Source: Leptolyngbya sp. SIO1E4 (GTDB lineage Bacteria; Cyanobacteriota; Cyanobacteriia; Phormidesmidales; Phormidesmidaceae). From it: a stretch of DNA of 64,000 nt. Positions within the stretch are counted from its first letter, which is position 1, and each line of letters begins with the position of its first letter. The notes beneath the pieces were generated by a model. It ran no database searches. It worked only from the letters and a program-made list of their open reading frames with translations, and had not been told where the DNA came from. The position numbers were made by a program, and so were the translations under genes. Positions 43,271-53,600 of this stretch are shown here, in pieces. The stretch covers positions 1,686,001-1,750,000 of the forward strand of contig JAAHFU020000002.1 in NCBI GenBank assembly GCA_010672825.2, given 5' to 3'.

Positions 43271-44578
43271 ATGGGGGCAGAGGCAAATTGGAACACCTTG
43301 CCAGAACAGTTGTTAGATTTGGCAAAACGGGCAGGGGCAGAGGCTGCAGAGGTCTTTCAATCTTCATCATTTGCCCAGCCTGTCTTTTTTGAAGCAAATC
43401 GCCTCAAACAGCTAGAAAGCAACCAACTTGAAGGGACGGCACTCCGCCTTTGGCGGGATGGCCGGCCGGGGATTGCTGTGGCCTATGGGGCGATTGACCC
43501 CCAGCGATTTGTAGAAAAGGCGATCGCCATTAGCCAATTGAACGAGCCTGAAGCCATTGAGCTGACCTCAGGCGAGGCCCAGCACTACCCAGATGTTGGC
43601 GTGGCGGTGCCGGTTTCCCAACTCGTGGCCTGGGGAGAAAGCGCGATCGCTCAAATTCGTGACCAGTACCCAGAAGTCATCTGTGAAGCAGAACTGGAGT
43701 GCGATGTGGAAATGACCCGCATCGTCAATTCCCTGGGTTTGGATTATGGTTACAGCGACACGACCCTCAGCAGCTACCTGGGGGCAGAGTGGGTGCGCGG
43801 CGATGATTTTCTCAGCGTCAGCGACGGACAAGTTTTCCGCGATACCCTGTCTCCCGATCGCTTAGCGCAACTCATTCTTAAGCGGTTAGCCTGGGCGGAT
43901 CGTAACGTGGCCCCTGTGGTCGGGCGAGTGCCGGTGCTATTTACAGCCAAAGCGGCTGATACGCTGTGGGGCACAGTGCAAGCAGCCCTCAGTGGGAAAC
44001 GAGTCTTGGAAGGTGCGTCTCCTTGGAGCGATCGCATTGGCGACAAAGTCACCTCTGAAGCCTTGACGCTCTATCAAGATCCCGATGCTGGCCCCTTTAG
44101 CTGCCCGTTTGATGATGAAGGCATCCAAACCCAAAAGCTAACCTTCATTGATCAGGGGGTGTTGCGCTTGTTTTATACCGATCGCACGGTGAGCAAAAAA
44201 CTGGGGGTTGATTCCACTGGAAATGGGTTTCGTCCAGGGCTAGAAAGCGCCCCCATGCCGGGGCTGTTTAATACGCTGATTCAGCCTGGGCAAGCGTCGC
44301 TAGAGTCTTTAGTGGAATCCTTAGAAGGGGCCATTATCGTGGATCAAATCTTAGGAGACGTGGCTGGGATGTCGGGAGACTTCTCGATCAATGTTGATCT
44401 GGGATTTCGGGTGCAGAACGGTGTGATTCAAGGGCGGGTCAAAGATACGATGGTGTCGGGTAACGTCTATACCGCGCTTCTGAATCTCAAGGCCGTTGGG
44501 CAAGATGCCGATTGGAATGGTGCTTGCTATACACCTTCTGTCTTGCTTGAGGGGCTCTCGGTGACGGGTAGACGCTAA
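43271..44578 (+). CDS. TldE/PmbA-family metalloprotease subunit
   Basis: About 435 residues from ATG 43271 (MGAEANWNTLPEQLLDLAKR); an ATG at 43226 adds 15 residues and is possible. Typical stretches: GAEAAEVFQSSSFAQPVFFE, EGTALRLWRDGRPGIAVAYG, FTAKAADTLWGTVQAAL, and NGFRPGLESAPMPGLFNTLI. TldD/TldE proteins process small peptides in E. coli (microcin B17, CcdA); TldE is the non-catalytic partner. No tldD lies within the window. A hairpin follows the stop. Confidence 0.87.
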   Translation: MGAEANWNTLPEQLLDLAKRAGAEAAEVFQSSSFAQPVFFEANRLKQLESNQLEGTALRLWRDGRPGIAVAYGAIDPQRFVEKAIAISQLNEPEAIELTSGEAQHYPDVGVAVPVSQLVAWGESAIAQIRDQYPEVICEAELECDVEMTRIVNSLGLDYGYSDTTLSSYLGAEWVRGDDFLSVSDGQVFRDTLSPDRLAQLILKRLAWADRNVAPVVGRVPVLFTAKAADTLWGTVQAALSGKRVLEGASPWSDRIGDKVTSEALTLYQDPDAGPFSCPFDDEGIQTQKLTFIDQGVLRLFYTDRTVSKKLGVDSTGNGFRPGLESAPMPGLFNTLIQPGQASLESLVESLEGAIIVDQILGDVAGMSGDFSINVDLGFRVQNGVIQGRVKDTMVSGNVYTALLNLKAVGQDADWNGACYTPSVLLEGLSVTGRR

Positions 44579-44602
44579 CCCCCTTTGCCGGAATGGGGGT
44601 TA
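44576..44602. terminator. Hairpin after the TldE gene
   Basis: TAACCCCC (44576-44583, including the stop) pairs with GGGGGTTA (44595-44602) across 11 nt. There is no T run after it. Confidence 0.5.
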
Positions 44603-44686
44603 CGGAGCCTTAACCATACTGTGGTAGAAGAAGGGTGTGTTCTGCTACTGATTTTCTGCTTCTTTGTTGTTTAGCTTCCCCTGACT

Positions 44687-47371
44687 ATGCTGCGCTTTAG
44701 GCGCTTGCACAAATTTTTTGGCTCCAAGCGGGTTGCCTTTTTAGAAGCCTGCATCATTGGGGGGGTATCTGGGCTGGCTGCGGTTGCGCTCAAGCAAAGT
44801 ATTGAAATTCTCACTATCTGGCGATTAAATAACTCCCTGCCTTTGTGGGTGTTGCTGCCGAGTGTGGGGCTGGCAGGGGGGATGGCCTCTGGCTGGTTGC
44901 TAGAGTGGGTGGCGCCAGAAGCAACAGGCAGCGGGATTCCTCAAGTCAAGGCAGCCTTAGCCTATGTCGAAATGCCCTTGAACTTGCGGGTGGCATTGGC
45001 AAAGCTGGTCAGCACGATTCTGGCCTTGGGCAGCGGGCTGTCTTTAGGCCGACAAGGCCCAACTGTACAAATTGGAGCAGCCTTAGCCGCCCAACTCAGT
45101 CGTTGGGTGCCGACATCGCCAGAATATCGTCGGCAGCTAATTGCGGCTGGCGCCGCCGCTGGGTTAGCCGCAGGCTTTAACGCCCCCATTGCAGGGGTGC
45201 TATTTGTGGTAGAAGAGCTGCTCCAGGATTTTTCGGGGTTAACTTTGGGAACCGCGATTTTGGCCTCCTTTGTGGGGGCCGTTGTCTCTCGACTCTTGGG
45301 GGGGCAAGGGCTGAATCTCAGTAGTGTCGAAATCTTGCAGACGGGGTTGTCGATCCAGGATTTACCGTTTTTAGCGTTGTTGGGGGTTTTAGCAGGAATA
45401 TTTGGTGGCCTGTTTAGTAATGGCATTTTTGCCAGTCAGCGCTTATTTCGACAAATGAAGACCTTGAACCTGCCCCTACGCGTTGGGTTGGCTGGGTTTA
45501 TGACAGGTCTGGTCGGGATGGCGGTCACTGTGGCTGCCCAAGACAATACCGGGCTGCGGGAGTTTTTAGTCACCGGTGGTGTTGGGTGGCAGGTGATTGC
45601 CATCGCCTTCATCACGAAATTTTGCCTGACCCTCCTGGCCTATGGCTCCGGGGCCTCGGGAGGGATTTTTGCCCCAGCGTTGGTGCTGGGGGCGGCCTTG
45701 GGATCTTTGGTGAGTTTTGGGGCCCAGGCAACACACGGCTGGTTAGGGTTTCCCGTCGGCACCTTAGAAAGCAGTAATACGACAACCTATGCTCTGACGG
45801 GCATGGGGGCATTCTTCAGCGCGGTGACTCGGGTGCCTATCACAGCGATCGTCATCATCTTTGAGATGACCGCCAATTTCAATCTGGTGTTGCCCCTGAT
45901 GATTGGCTCTGGGCTGGCCTATCTGCTCAGTGACAAAATTTCGTCCGGCTCACTCTACAATCGCCTGCTTGCCAGGCAAGGGGTTTACTTACATCCTGTG
46001 CTGTCAGAGGTTAACCCCTGGGCTAACCTGACGGCTGCCGATCTGATGCAGCGGCGCGTAGAAACGCTATCGGCAAACATGACGATTCAATCTGCTCTGC
46101 AAGCCTTCTCGCGCTCCCATCACCGGGGGTTCCCGGTCTTATCCCACGGTAAGCTGGTTGGGATTGTGACTCAGTCCGACCTGGGAGACACCCCGTCATC
46201 TAGCTCCCCTGGGTTTCGACTGCAAGACATCATGACTTCACACCCGGTGACCGTGAGTCCAGAGGCGTCACTGCCCCAGGTGTTAGATTTGCTCAATCGG
46301 CTCAAAATCAGTCGGCTGCCGGTGACTGAAGGCAATAAGCTGGTTGGGATTATTACCCGAGGTGACATTATCCGGGCAGAGTCAGAACGGCTGAATGGCC
46401 AGACGACCGAAATCAGCCCGATCTTGGCCCCTTCTTGCGGCATTTATCGAACGCGATCGCCCGCCCTGGGCCGAGGCCGCTTGCTAGTTCCGCTCAGTGA
46501 TCCTGAAAGTGTGCCGATATTGCTAAGGCTCGCGGTGGCGATCGCCCAACGAGAGCACTATGAACTGGAATGTGTCCACGTTATTCTGGTTCCCCGCACC
46601 CTTTTACCCGAAGAAGCCGTTGTTGATCTGACTGCGGGTAAACGCCTGCTAGCTGATGCCGAACGGATAGTCCGAGACGCTGAGATTCCCCTACATACTC
46701 AACTCAGGGTTGCCCATGACGTGGCACCCACTTTGCTGGAAGTCATTAAAAAACGGCATATTGATCTCGTGCTGCTGGGCTGGCGGCGATCTGCGATTAC
46801 GGCCGGTCGCGTGTTGGGCAATGTGGTAGATACCCTCCTGCGGCAGGCCTCTTGCCCCATCATCGTGGTCAGACCTGGGCAAACAGGTCGCTTCAACCGC
46901 TGGCTTTTACCCTCAGCCGGCGGCCCCAACTCCAAAATGGCGATGAGGTTACTGCCTGCTTTGATGACCCTGAGCCATGATCCTCACCTGCATCTCTGCG
47001 CCATTGCCCCACACGATGATCATGAAAAAAATCTTCAGCAAAAACAGCTACTCCGTCGGGCCGCAGTGCTTGAAAAGAGCTTACCCGTCGCTGTGAAAAC
47101 CCGCCTGATCACAAACGAGAACGTCGCTGCCGCGATCGTCAAGCTCAGCCATCAATATCAAAGCGACGTCATCTTGCTAGGAGCCAGCCGAGAAGGGCTA
47201 TTCAGCCATGTCATTAAAGGCAACATTCCCCTAGAAATTGCCCACAGTAGCCGTGCAACCGTTCTGCTCGTGCAGCACAACGCCCTCAGCGCTAGTCCAG
47301 ATTTGCTGTTGAGTTCTGTCGAAAGAGAGGCTGAGAAAAGCAGTCGAGAGGAAATCGAAATTAGCACCTAA
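44687..47371 (+). CDS. ClC-type chloride transporter with CBS pair and two universal-stress domains
   Basis: An 894-residue membrane protein. The ClC core (1-430) has GSGIP (82-86), the second motif GRQGPTVQIG (121-130) and GASGGIFAPALVLGAALG. The inner glutamate pair Glu176-Glu177 (LFVVEELL) is present, but the gating glutamate of GREGP is Gln123. A CBS pair follows (LMQRRVETLSANMTIQSALQ, DIMTSHPVTVSPEASLPQVL). Two Usp-like domains end the protein (RLLVPLSDPESVPILL with LVLLGWRRSA, and VILLGASREGLF). CBS and Usp bind nucleotides, suggesting control by energy charge. Confidence 0.92.
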   Translation: MLRFRRLHKFFGSKRVAFLEACIIGGVSGLAAVALKQSIEILTIWRLNNSLPLWVLLPSVGLAGGMASGWLLEWVAPEATGSGIPQVKAALAYVEMPLNLRVALAKLVSTILALGSGLSLGRQGPTVQIGAALAAQLSRWVPTSPEYRRQLIAAGAAAGLAAGFNAPIAGVLFVVEELLQDFSGLTLGTAILASFVGAVVSRLLGGQGLNLSSVEILQTGLSIQDLPFLALLGVLAGIFGGLFSNGIFASQRLFRQMKTLNLPLRVGLAGFMTGLVGMAVTVAAQDNTGLREFLVTGGVGWQVIAIAFITKFCLTLLAYGSGASGGIFAPALVLGAALGSLVSFGAQATHGWLGFPVGTLESSNTTTYALTGMGAFFSAVTRVPITAIVIIFEMTANFNLVLPLMIGSGLAYLLSDKISSGSLYNRLLARQGVYLHPVLSEVNPWANLTAADLMQRRVETLSANMTIQSALQAFSRSHHRGFPVLSHGKLVGIVTQSDLGDTPSSSSPGFRLQDIMTSHPVTVSPEASLPQVLDLLNRLKISRLPVTEGNKLVGIITRGDIIRAESERLNGQTTEISPILAPSCGIYRTRSPALGRGRLLVPLSDPESVPILLRLAVAIAQREHYELECVHVILVPRTLLPEEAVVDLTAGKRLLADAERIVRDAEIPLHTQLRVAHDVAPTLLEVIKKRHIDLVLLGWRRSAITAGRVLGNVVDTLLRQASCPIIVVRPGQTGRFNRWLLPSAGGPNSKMAMRLLPALMTLSHDPHLHLCAIAPHDDHEKNLQQKQLLRRAAVLEKSLPVAVKTRLITNENVAAAIVKLSHQYQSDVILLGASREGLFSHVIKGNIPLEIAHSSRATVLLVQHNALSASPDLLLSSVEREAEKSSREEIEIST

Positions 47372-47773
47372 AGTCCCCGACCTTTTAGCTCTCTATTTCT
47401 CCATGCACTAGCCCCTATTCCCTATCGCAATCCGCATTTTTGTGAAGGCAGTTCAGAGAACTCAACGACCCTCTAATCAAGTTTTTTATAACAGTTCTCG
47501 TTTCTAAAGCTACAGATCAGACCCCTCCCAGCCTCCCCTTGCCAAGGGGAGGTGCCGCAGGCGGTGGGGTGGCGATGTGTAGCACTGATTTGGAGAATTG
47601 GTATTATTCTGCCTTCTCCTAAGAAACGCAATCTAATCGATGCTCAAAACTTGAGATTGTCGCCAGATAAACGACAATTGTGTTTCTTCCATCTCTAACG
47701 GGCAGCGTCAGCGCTCGTTAATAGCTGCCTTCTGCCTTCTGCCTTCCGCCTTCTGCCTTGTGCGATTCCAGGC
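47372..47773. other. Intergenic region with hairpin and partial repeat
   Basis: CCTCCCCTTG at 47532-47541 pairs with CAAGGGGAGG at 47543-47552, a hairpin of a kind common in cyanobacterial spacers. At 47719-47762 lies a run of CTTCTGCC units related to repeat family 2. It separates two convergent genes. No coding sequence is seen. Confidence 0.6.
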
Positions 47774-50203
47774 TTAACGGACAATCCCTCCTTCAACCTG
47801 GTTAATATCAGCCCCGCCAAATCTGGCAGCTCGCCCTGACCAGTCAAAATCACTCAAGCGAAACCCAATAAAGCCAGACGCCTGGATCGGGTTGTAGCGA
47901 AAGACAATGCCATAGGTGCGACGGCTGTATTCCAGAACGTAGTTAGTATTAATAAACTCGTTCGTGTCTAAATTGTAGGAGGTTTGAAATCCGATTCTGA
48001 AGGGGCCATAAATTTGTTGAATCAGTCCCCCTGATAGAACATTTTGATCCACATCCCGATCAAATTTGAAGGGAGATTCTCCTTCTCCTAAGAAGGCACG
48101 CCGATAACCCAGGTTAAAAATAGTCGAATCAAAAAAGTCCCTAGAAAAGTGTCCAAACTCTCCTCGAATTCCAACACTGGTAGAAAGAATTGATTGGGTA
48201 TCTTGACTGGTGTAGTAGGTATAGGTCCCTCGTCCGCTCAACACCAGCTGCAGATTAGGCACCACTGGCCGGGGGGTAAATCTCAACCCTTCATCGCGGG
48301 TCGGGGGTAAAGGTTCGCCCTGCCATAGGGTAAAGCCTCGGCTTAAAGCCACACTCCCTTGAAATCGCCCCAAGCTGACGAGGTCTTCAAACTCAAACGG
48401 GTCGAGCAAGTCTGGCTGGTCTGTCTCCGCCGTCACATATTGAGCCGATGCCTGATAGCTGAGTACAATCCCGGTGTCTCCTAAAACGATATTGGGAGAG
48501 AGCAGAACAGCACCGATGCTGCTCTGTACACTCTGAAAACCCAGGGAACCATTAAAGAGGCGATCGCGATAGCTATATTCCAAATTGAGGCTATGGGTCC
48601 CGAGGGCCTGTTGCACACGCACACTGGCCCGCAATCGATCCTCAAGATTGTCAAAATCTAGGCCCGAAAAACTCGTGTTGGCAGACACCTGAGTCGTGGG
48701 TCCCAATCGCCCATCAACATCCACCTCTAGACCCAGGTTGTCTAAACTGCCAACATCCTGATTATTGAACAATCGCTGTACCAGGACTTGCGGTGTGACC
48801 TGAACTTGCCATAGGGGAGTTGCGACCACTGGCAGCGGGCGCTCAATGAACAGTCCGTCGCGATCGTCCCCGTCAATTCCAAATCCGACCAGAAACGGGT
48901 TGGCATCATCCGTGCCCCCCCGCTGAAACGTAAATCTTGAGCGAAAAAGCGGCACGCTGAAGGCTTGATCGAAAACTAATCGAGGATTCTCGATAAATAG
49001 CTCATCTTCAGTCTCATTGATGCGCACAAGGGTAGCCGTATCGCCCCGGATCTCTAGCTCAGGGGGGGAAAACGGATCGTTGGTGAGCCTTATCTCACGG
49101 GCAATCCATCCCTCAGCATCAAAATCCACCTGGGCTGCTTCAAATCGAATGCGACGAACGCTGCCGCCAGCATCGGTTGCTGCGGGCAGCGTGGTCAAGT
49201 CAGCTCCAACGCCGGTTCCAAAGGTGACGCCGCCAGTGGTTCGTACGTCTCCAAGGGGGCGCTCGTCTGGCAACAACTCGCTAACGGGACGGGTATTAGG
49301 GGTGACGGTATCCGGCAAAATGCTGGCAAAATCGTCATCAATGGCGGGCAAAAATAACGTGCCATTGGCATCAAAAATCGTACCCTGCCCCTGTAAGAGG
49401 TTGTACTCCCCCCGTTGCCCCCGAATCGTTTGTCGACCCTGTTGAAAAACAACATTCCCCTCCACCAGCACATACCGGTTAAAAAGGTTGGCCCAGAGAC
49501 GATCAGCTGCCAAAACGCTGTTGCCCAACTTCAGGATGACACTGCCACTGGCGGTTACGACCTGTTGCAGCGGCTCATACTCTTGATAGTCAGCTGTGAG
49601 ATCCAGCGGAACTGCCGGGCGATTGGTGGGCAAAGAAGGCGGCAGGAGTTGCCCGCTGCCGGTAATCGCCCCGTTAGACCAGAAGGGTTCAGGGGTGGCA
49701 GCTCGGGGATAAACAACCGCGGGTTCTTCCACGGTCTCTGATTCAGGAGAAGGCTCTGGGGCTGTCTCAGGAGAAGCCTCTTCGTCTGGGGAAGCGCTTT
49801 GCGCTAAGGCCGCAGCTGGTAGGGCAGGCGGCAAGGTTGAGGGTTGGCTAGAGACGGGAAGCGGCGTGACCGCCCGCAAAGGATCATCATTGGCAGTGGT
49901 TGCCAGGGCAGGAGATAGGGTGAAACTGCCTGGGGGGGTGGGGCCAGATAGGTTTGTGGCGGGCAGAAGCGTTTGAGGTAACTCCGCCACGGTGTTTGCA
50001 TTGCTCAGATCCGAGAGCGACACGGGATCCTGAGAAACGCCAGATCTCTGTTTAGAGACTGACTGGAAGGGCTGCGATCGCGCTTTCTCACCGGGTAAAG
50101 AGAAGGGCTCCGATCCTGAAACAATTGCCGGAGCTGATAGTTGATTCACCTGCCCCATCTCAACTACGAGAGGTGGCTCTGGAAACGGAATGAGATAAGG
50201 CAT
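47774..50203 (-). CDS. DUF3769 outer-membrane protein (LptD-like beta-barrel)
   Basis: About 809 residues from ATG 50203; an alternative start at 50221 adds six. The N-terminal 250 residues are Pro/Ser/Glu-rich. The middle has an OstA/LptA-like part (VTASGSVILKLGNSVLAADR, YVLVEGNVVFQQGRQTIRGQ, RGEYNLLQGQGTIFDANGTL). The C-terminal half is a predicted barrel with alternating strands (SLNLEYSYRDRLFNGSLGFQ, FRYNPIQASGFIGFRLSDFD). DUF3769 is the cyanobacterial counterpart of LptD, placing LPS in the outer leaflet. The N-terminus shows no ordinary signal peptide, which is usual for the annotated family starts. Confidence 0.85.
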   Translation of the reverse strand: MPYLIPFPEPPLVVEMGQVNQLSAPAIVSGSEPFSLPGEKARSQPFQSVSKQRSGVSQDPVSLSDLSNANTVAELPQTLLPATNLSGPTPPGSFTLSPALATTANDDPLRAVTPLPVSSQPSTLPPALPAAALAQSASPDEEASPETAPEPSPESETVEEPAVVYPRAATPEPFWSNGAITGSGQLLPPSLPTNRPAVPLDLTADYQEYEPLQQVVTASGSVILKLGNSVLAADRLWANLFNRYVLVEGNVVFQQGRQTIRGQRGEYNLLQGQGTIFDANGTLFLPAIDDDFASILPDTVTPNTRPVSELLPDERPLGDVRTTGGVTFGTGVGADLTTLPAATDAGGSVRRIRFEAAQVDFDAEGWIAREIRLTNDPFSPPELEIRGDTATLVRINETEDELFIENPRLVFDQAFSVPLFRSRFTFQRGGTDDANPFLVGFGIDGDDRDGLFIERPLPVVATPLWQVQVTPQVLVQRLFNNQDVGSLDNLGLEVDVDGRLGPTTQVSANTSFSGLDFDNLEDRLRASVRVQQALGTHSLNLEYSYRDRLFNGSLGFQSVQSSIGAVLLSPNIVLGDTGIVLSYQASAQYVTAETDQPDLLDPFEFEDLVSLGRFQGSVALSRGFTLWQGEPLPPTRDEGLRFTPRPVVPNLQLVLSGRGTYTYYTSQDTQSILSTSVGIRGEFGHFSRDFFDSTIFNLGYRRAFLGEGESPFKFDRDVDQNVLSGGLIQQIYGPFRIGFQTSYNLDTNEFINTNYVLEYSRRTYGIVFRYNPIQASGFIGFRLSDFDWSGRAARFGGADINQVEGGIVR

Positions 50204-50369
50204 AAACAGCCGCGCAGTCAAAACGAAAGCCCGACTAGCGGGCTCAAAAGTTTAGCATCTTTGGGGAGCAGCCTCCCAAAAGTGCTTCAATCATAGAGCG
50301 AACCTTTCAAAGTGTTAAAACTCAAGTATTAAATGGTTTTTACACAACTAAAGGCATTTAAACACCCTG

Positions 50370-50486
50370 TTACTCGAAGTCCTGACGACCAGGGTTACGA
50401 GCAGGGTCTCCGCTGAGGAAACCAAAAACAAACAGGCTGACAAAGAAAACAACGACGATAGAAACAACGATTTTGAGGGTTAGCAT
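50370..50486 (-). CDS. psbI: Photosystem II reaction-centre protein I
   Basis: 38 codons: [20 protein letters not shown] followed by [18 protein letters not shown]. This is the PsbI sequence with its single membrane helix and conserved C-terminus ([18 protein letters not shown]). PsbI binds at the D1/CP43 side of photosystem II and supports assembly of D1. The start at 50486 has GGGAAG upstream. The minus strand shows TATGAT (50526-50531) as a possible -10 element. It is divergent from the GH38 gene. Confidence 0.96.
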   Translation of the reverse strand: MLTLKIVVSIVVVFFVSLFVFGFLSGDPARNPGRQDFE

Positions 50487-50588
50487 TGAAAACTTCCCAT
50501 CAATAGACAGCAGTTGATAACGTCTATCATATCGCCAAACGGCACTCGCTTTTCAGAGGGAACCTTGTGCTGTGGGTAAGTGACTACC

Positions 50589-50602
50589 TTGATGGTGATC
50601 AA
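50589..50602. promoter_or_regulatory. Short inverted repeat upstream of the GH38 gene
   Basis: TTGAT-GGTG-ATCAA is a 5-4-5 inverted repeat 48 bp before the start at 50650. It may be an operator; no matching regulator is next to it. Confidence 0.3.
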
Positions 50603-50649
50603 GTTCCCAATCCTACCTGCGAGGATTGAGTCCCCTATCGGTTTTGCCC

Positions 50650-53600
50650 ATGTCTACTGCTGATTTTTTGACTACTGATCCTGCGTCGCTGAGCAGGTTT
50701 GTGATGGCCACCGCCACACGCCTGAAGGCCCTGACTCAACGATCACAGCAGGATCAGTGGCATTACTGTAACGAGGCTTATTCAGCATTAACTGTTTTAG
50801 ACAATCAAGCCTGGCAACAGTGGCCGATCGCACCCTTGAACGAACAGGGCCACATTGCCTGGTCAAAGGGCCAGCAATCCCTCTGGCTGTGTCAACCCTT
50901 CACCGTGCCGCAAGCGTTGAACGGGTTCAGTCTAGAAGGGCTGTCGCTGCGGTTAGGGCTGACCTGGTGGGCGGCGGCCGCCAAGATCTATGTAAACGGC
51001 GACGCCGTGCAGGAAGGAGACTTGTTTGATTGCTTGACGCGGATTGTGCTCAGCGATCGCGTCACCCCCGGCGATACCTTCACGGTAGCGCTCCATCTGA
51101 TCAGCCCGGGCCATGACGATGGGGCGTTGGTACGCTCTGAGGTCATTTATGAAGCCGCCGCCTCTAACCCCTTCCCAGAACCGGGCTTTGTGGCGGATGA
51201 ACTGACGGTGCTGAAGATCTATGCCGAGCAGCTAGCCCCCGACAAACTCAAAGAGATCGCGGCCGCGATCGCCCCGCTAGAGTGGGCAACGGTGCCCCAG
51301 CGCGATCGTTTCCAGGCAGAACTTACAGCGCTGCGACAGCGACTCTTACCCCTGAGCGACTGGATGAAGCAACGTCAAATTGCCTGTGTCGGCCACGCCC
51401 ATTTAGATCTGGCATGGTTATGGCCCGTGGAGGAAACCTGGCAAGCGGCAGAGCGCACCTTTGAGTCTGTGCTGTCGCTTCAAGAAACTTTTCCAGAGCT
51501 GACCTATACCCACTCCAGCCCCGCCCTCTTTGAGTGGCTGGAAACTCACCAGCCAGCCCTCTTTCACCAAGTGGTTGAGGCTGTCAAAGCTGGTGATTGG
51601 GCCATTGATGCAGGGCTGTGGGTAGAGCCCGAGCTGAACATCATTGGTGGGGAATCATTAGCGCGTCAGATTTTGTACGGACAGCGGTATTCTCAGTCTC
51701 GCTTTGGTCAGCCCAGTGCGATCGCCTGGCTCCCGGATAGTTTTGGCTTTTCCTGGCAGCTGCCACAGCTGTTGCGGCAGGGCAGCATTCAGTATTTCGC
51801 CACCCAAAAACTGCGGTGGAACGACACCACGACTTTTCCTTATAGCCTATTCAGGTGGGAAGGATTGGATGGCACCCAAATCCTGAGTCTGACCCTGCCC
51901 CCCATCGGTAGCGATATTGTGCCCGAACAAATGGCCACCCACGGGGCTGAGTGGGAAGCCCAAACCGGCTTCTCAGAAATGCTGTGGCTGCCGGGGATGG
52001 GCGATCACGGGGGTGGCCCCACCCGCGACATGCTAGAAAAAGCCCGCCGCTGGGCCAACTCGCCCTTTTTTCCACAGCTTCAGTTCACATCAGCGGTTGA
52101 GCATCTCAATCGCCTGACCGCAGCCCCTGTCCCGGCGCCGTCTTCTCAAACTGCGGCTGCCTCTAATTCTCCCCTCCCGATTTGGCGCGATGAGCTATAT
52201 CTGGAACTGCACCGGGGGTGTTACACCACCCACGCCGACCAAAAATGGTTTAACCGCCACTGTGAACAGGCCCTAGTGGAGGCAGAGCTGTTTGCTTCCC
52301 TGGGTGCAATACAGGAGGTGTTTGACTATCCCCAAGCAGCCTTAGAAACGGCCTGGAAGCAGGTTTTATTCAATCAGTTTCACGATATTTTGCCGGGAAC
52401 GGCCATTCCAGCGGTGTTTGTAACGGCCAATCAAGCCTGGCAAGCTGCCCATGACACGGCCTGTACCGTGCGGACAGAAGCCCTACAGGCGATCGCCCGA
52501 TATACGCCCCTGCCACCCCCGCCTCAGACACCCTCGCCTCAGACACCGGTGATCCCCCTGCTGGTGTTTAATTCTTTGAACTGGGAGCGCACTGACCTGA
52601 TAGAGGTTGCCCTGGCGAGCCTCCCGTTAGAAGCCCAAGCCTGGGGCGTGTTCGATCCAGAGACCGAAAGCTGGGTGCCGTCCCAACTCAGCTCGTACCC
52701 TCATCAGAGGGAAACCCTGCCGGGTGATCCACCGCGCCCCCCTGGGGCTGCAACCCAGCTGCTCTTTTTAGCCAAAGTGCCCTCGGTGGGGTATCGCGTG
52801 TTTTGGCTCATCCCTGATCCAGAACAAACTGCACCGGCAGGCTCTTCTACCCCTGCAACTGGCTGGCAGCTAGAAAACGACTTTTTACGGGCCACCCTTG
52901 ACCCCACTACTGGAGATTTAGCAGAGCTTTGGGAAAAATCGATGCCCGCGAACCTGGTGCGATCGCCCGCAAACCAGCTGCAAGCCTTTCAAGATGCTGG
53001 GCAATATTGGGACGCTTGGGATATTGCCCCTGACTATGCTGACCATCCCCTGCCGCCCCCCCAACTCCAGTCCATCACCTGGCTAGAACAAGGGCCACTA
53101 CGGCAACGGGTGCGGGTTGTGCGCACCCTGGGAGCCTCCACTTTTCAGCAAGACTATGTGCTGGATCAACCCTTGCCCTATTTAAAGGTAGAGACTGTGG
53201 CAGATTGGCAGGCATCCCAAGTGGTGCTGAAAGCCGCATTTCCACTGACGATTGAGGCGGATCAGGCGACCTTTGAGATTCCCTTTGGGGCGATCGCCCG
53301 CCCCACGAACCCCACCGATCCCCACGAACAGGCAAAATGGGAGGTGCCCGCGCTGCGGTGGGCGGATCTCAGCGACGGGCAGCGTGGGCTCAGCGTTTTG
53401 ACAGACTACAAACACGGGTTCGACACCCAGCCCCAACAGCTCCGCCTGACTTTGCTGAAAGCCCCCATCTGGCCTGACCCCACGGCCGATAGGGGGTATC
53501 ACGCCTTCACCTACGCCCTCTACCCCCACCCTGGAACCTGGCGGGATAGCAAGACCCCTCACCAGGCGATCGCCTTCAATACCCCGTTTCACGCTGTGTG

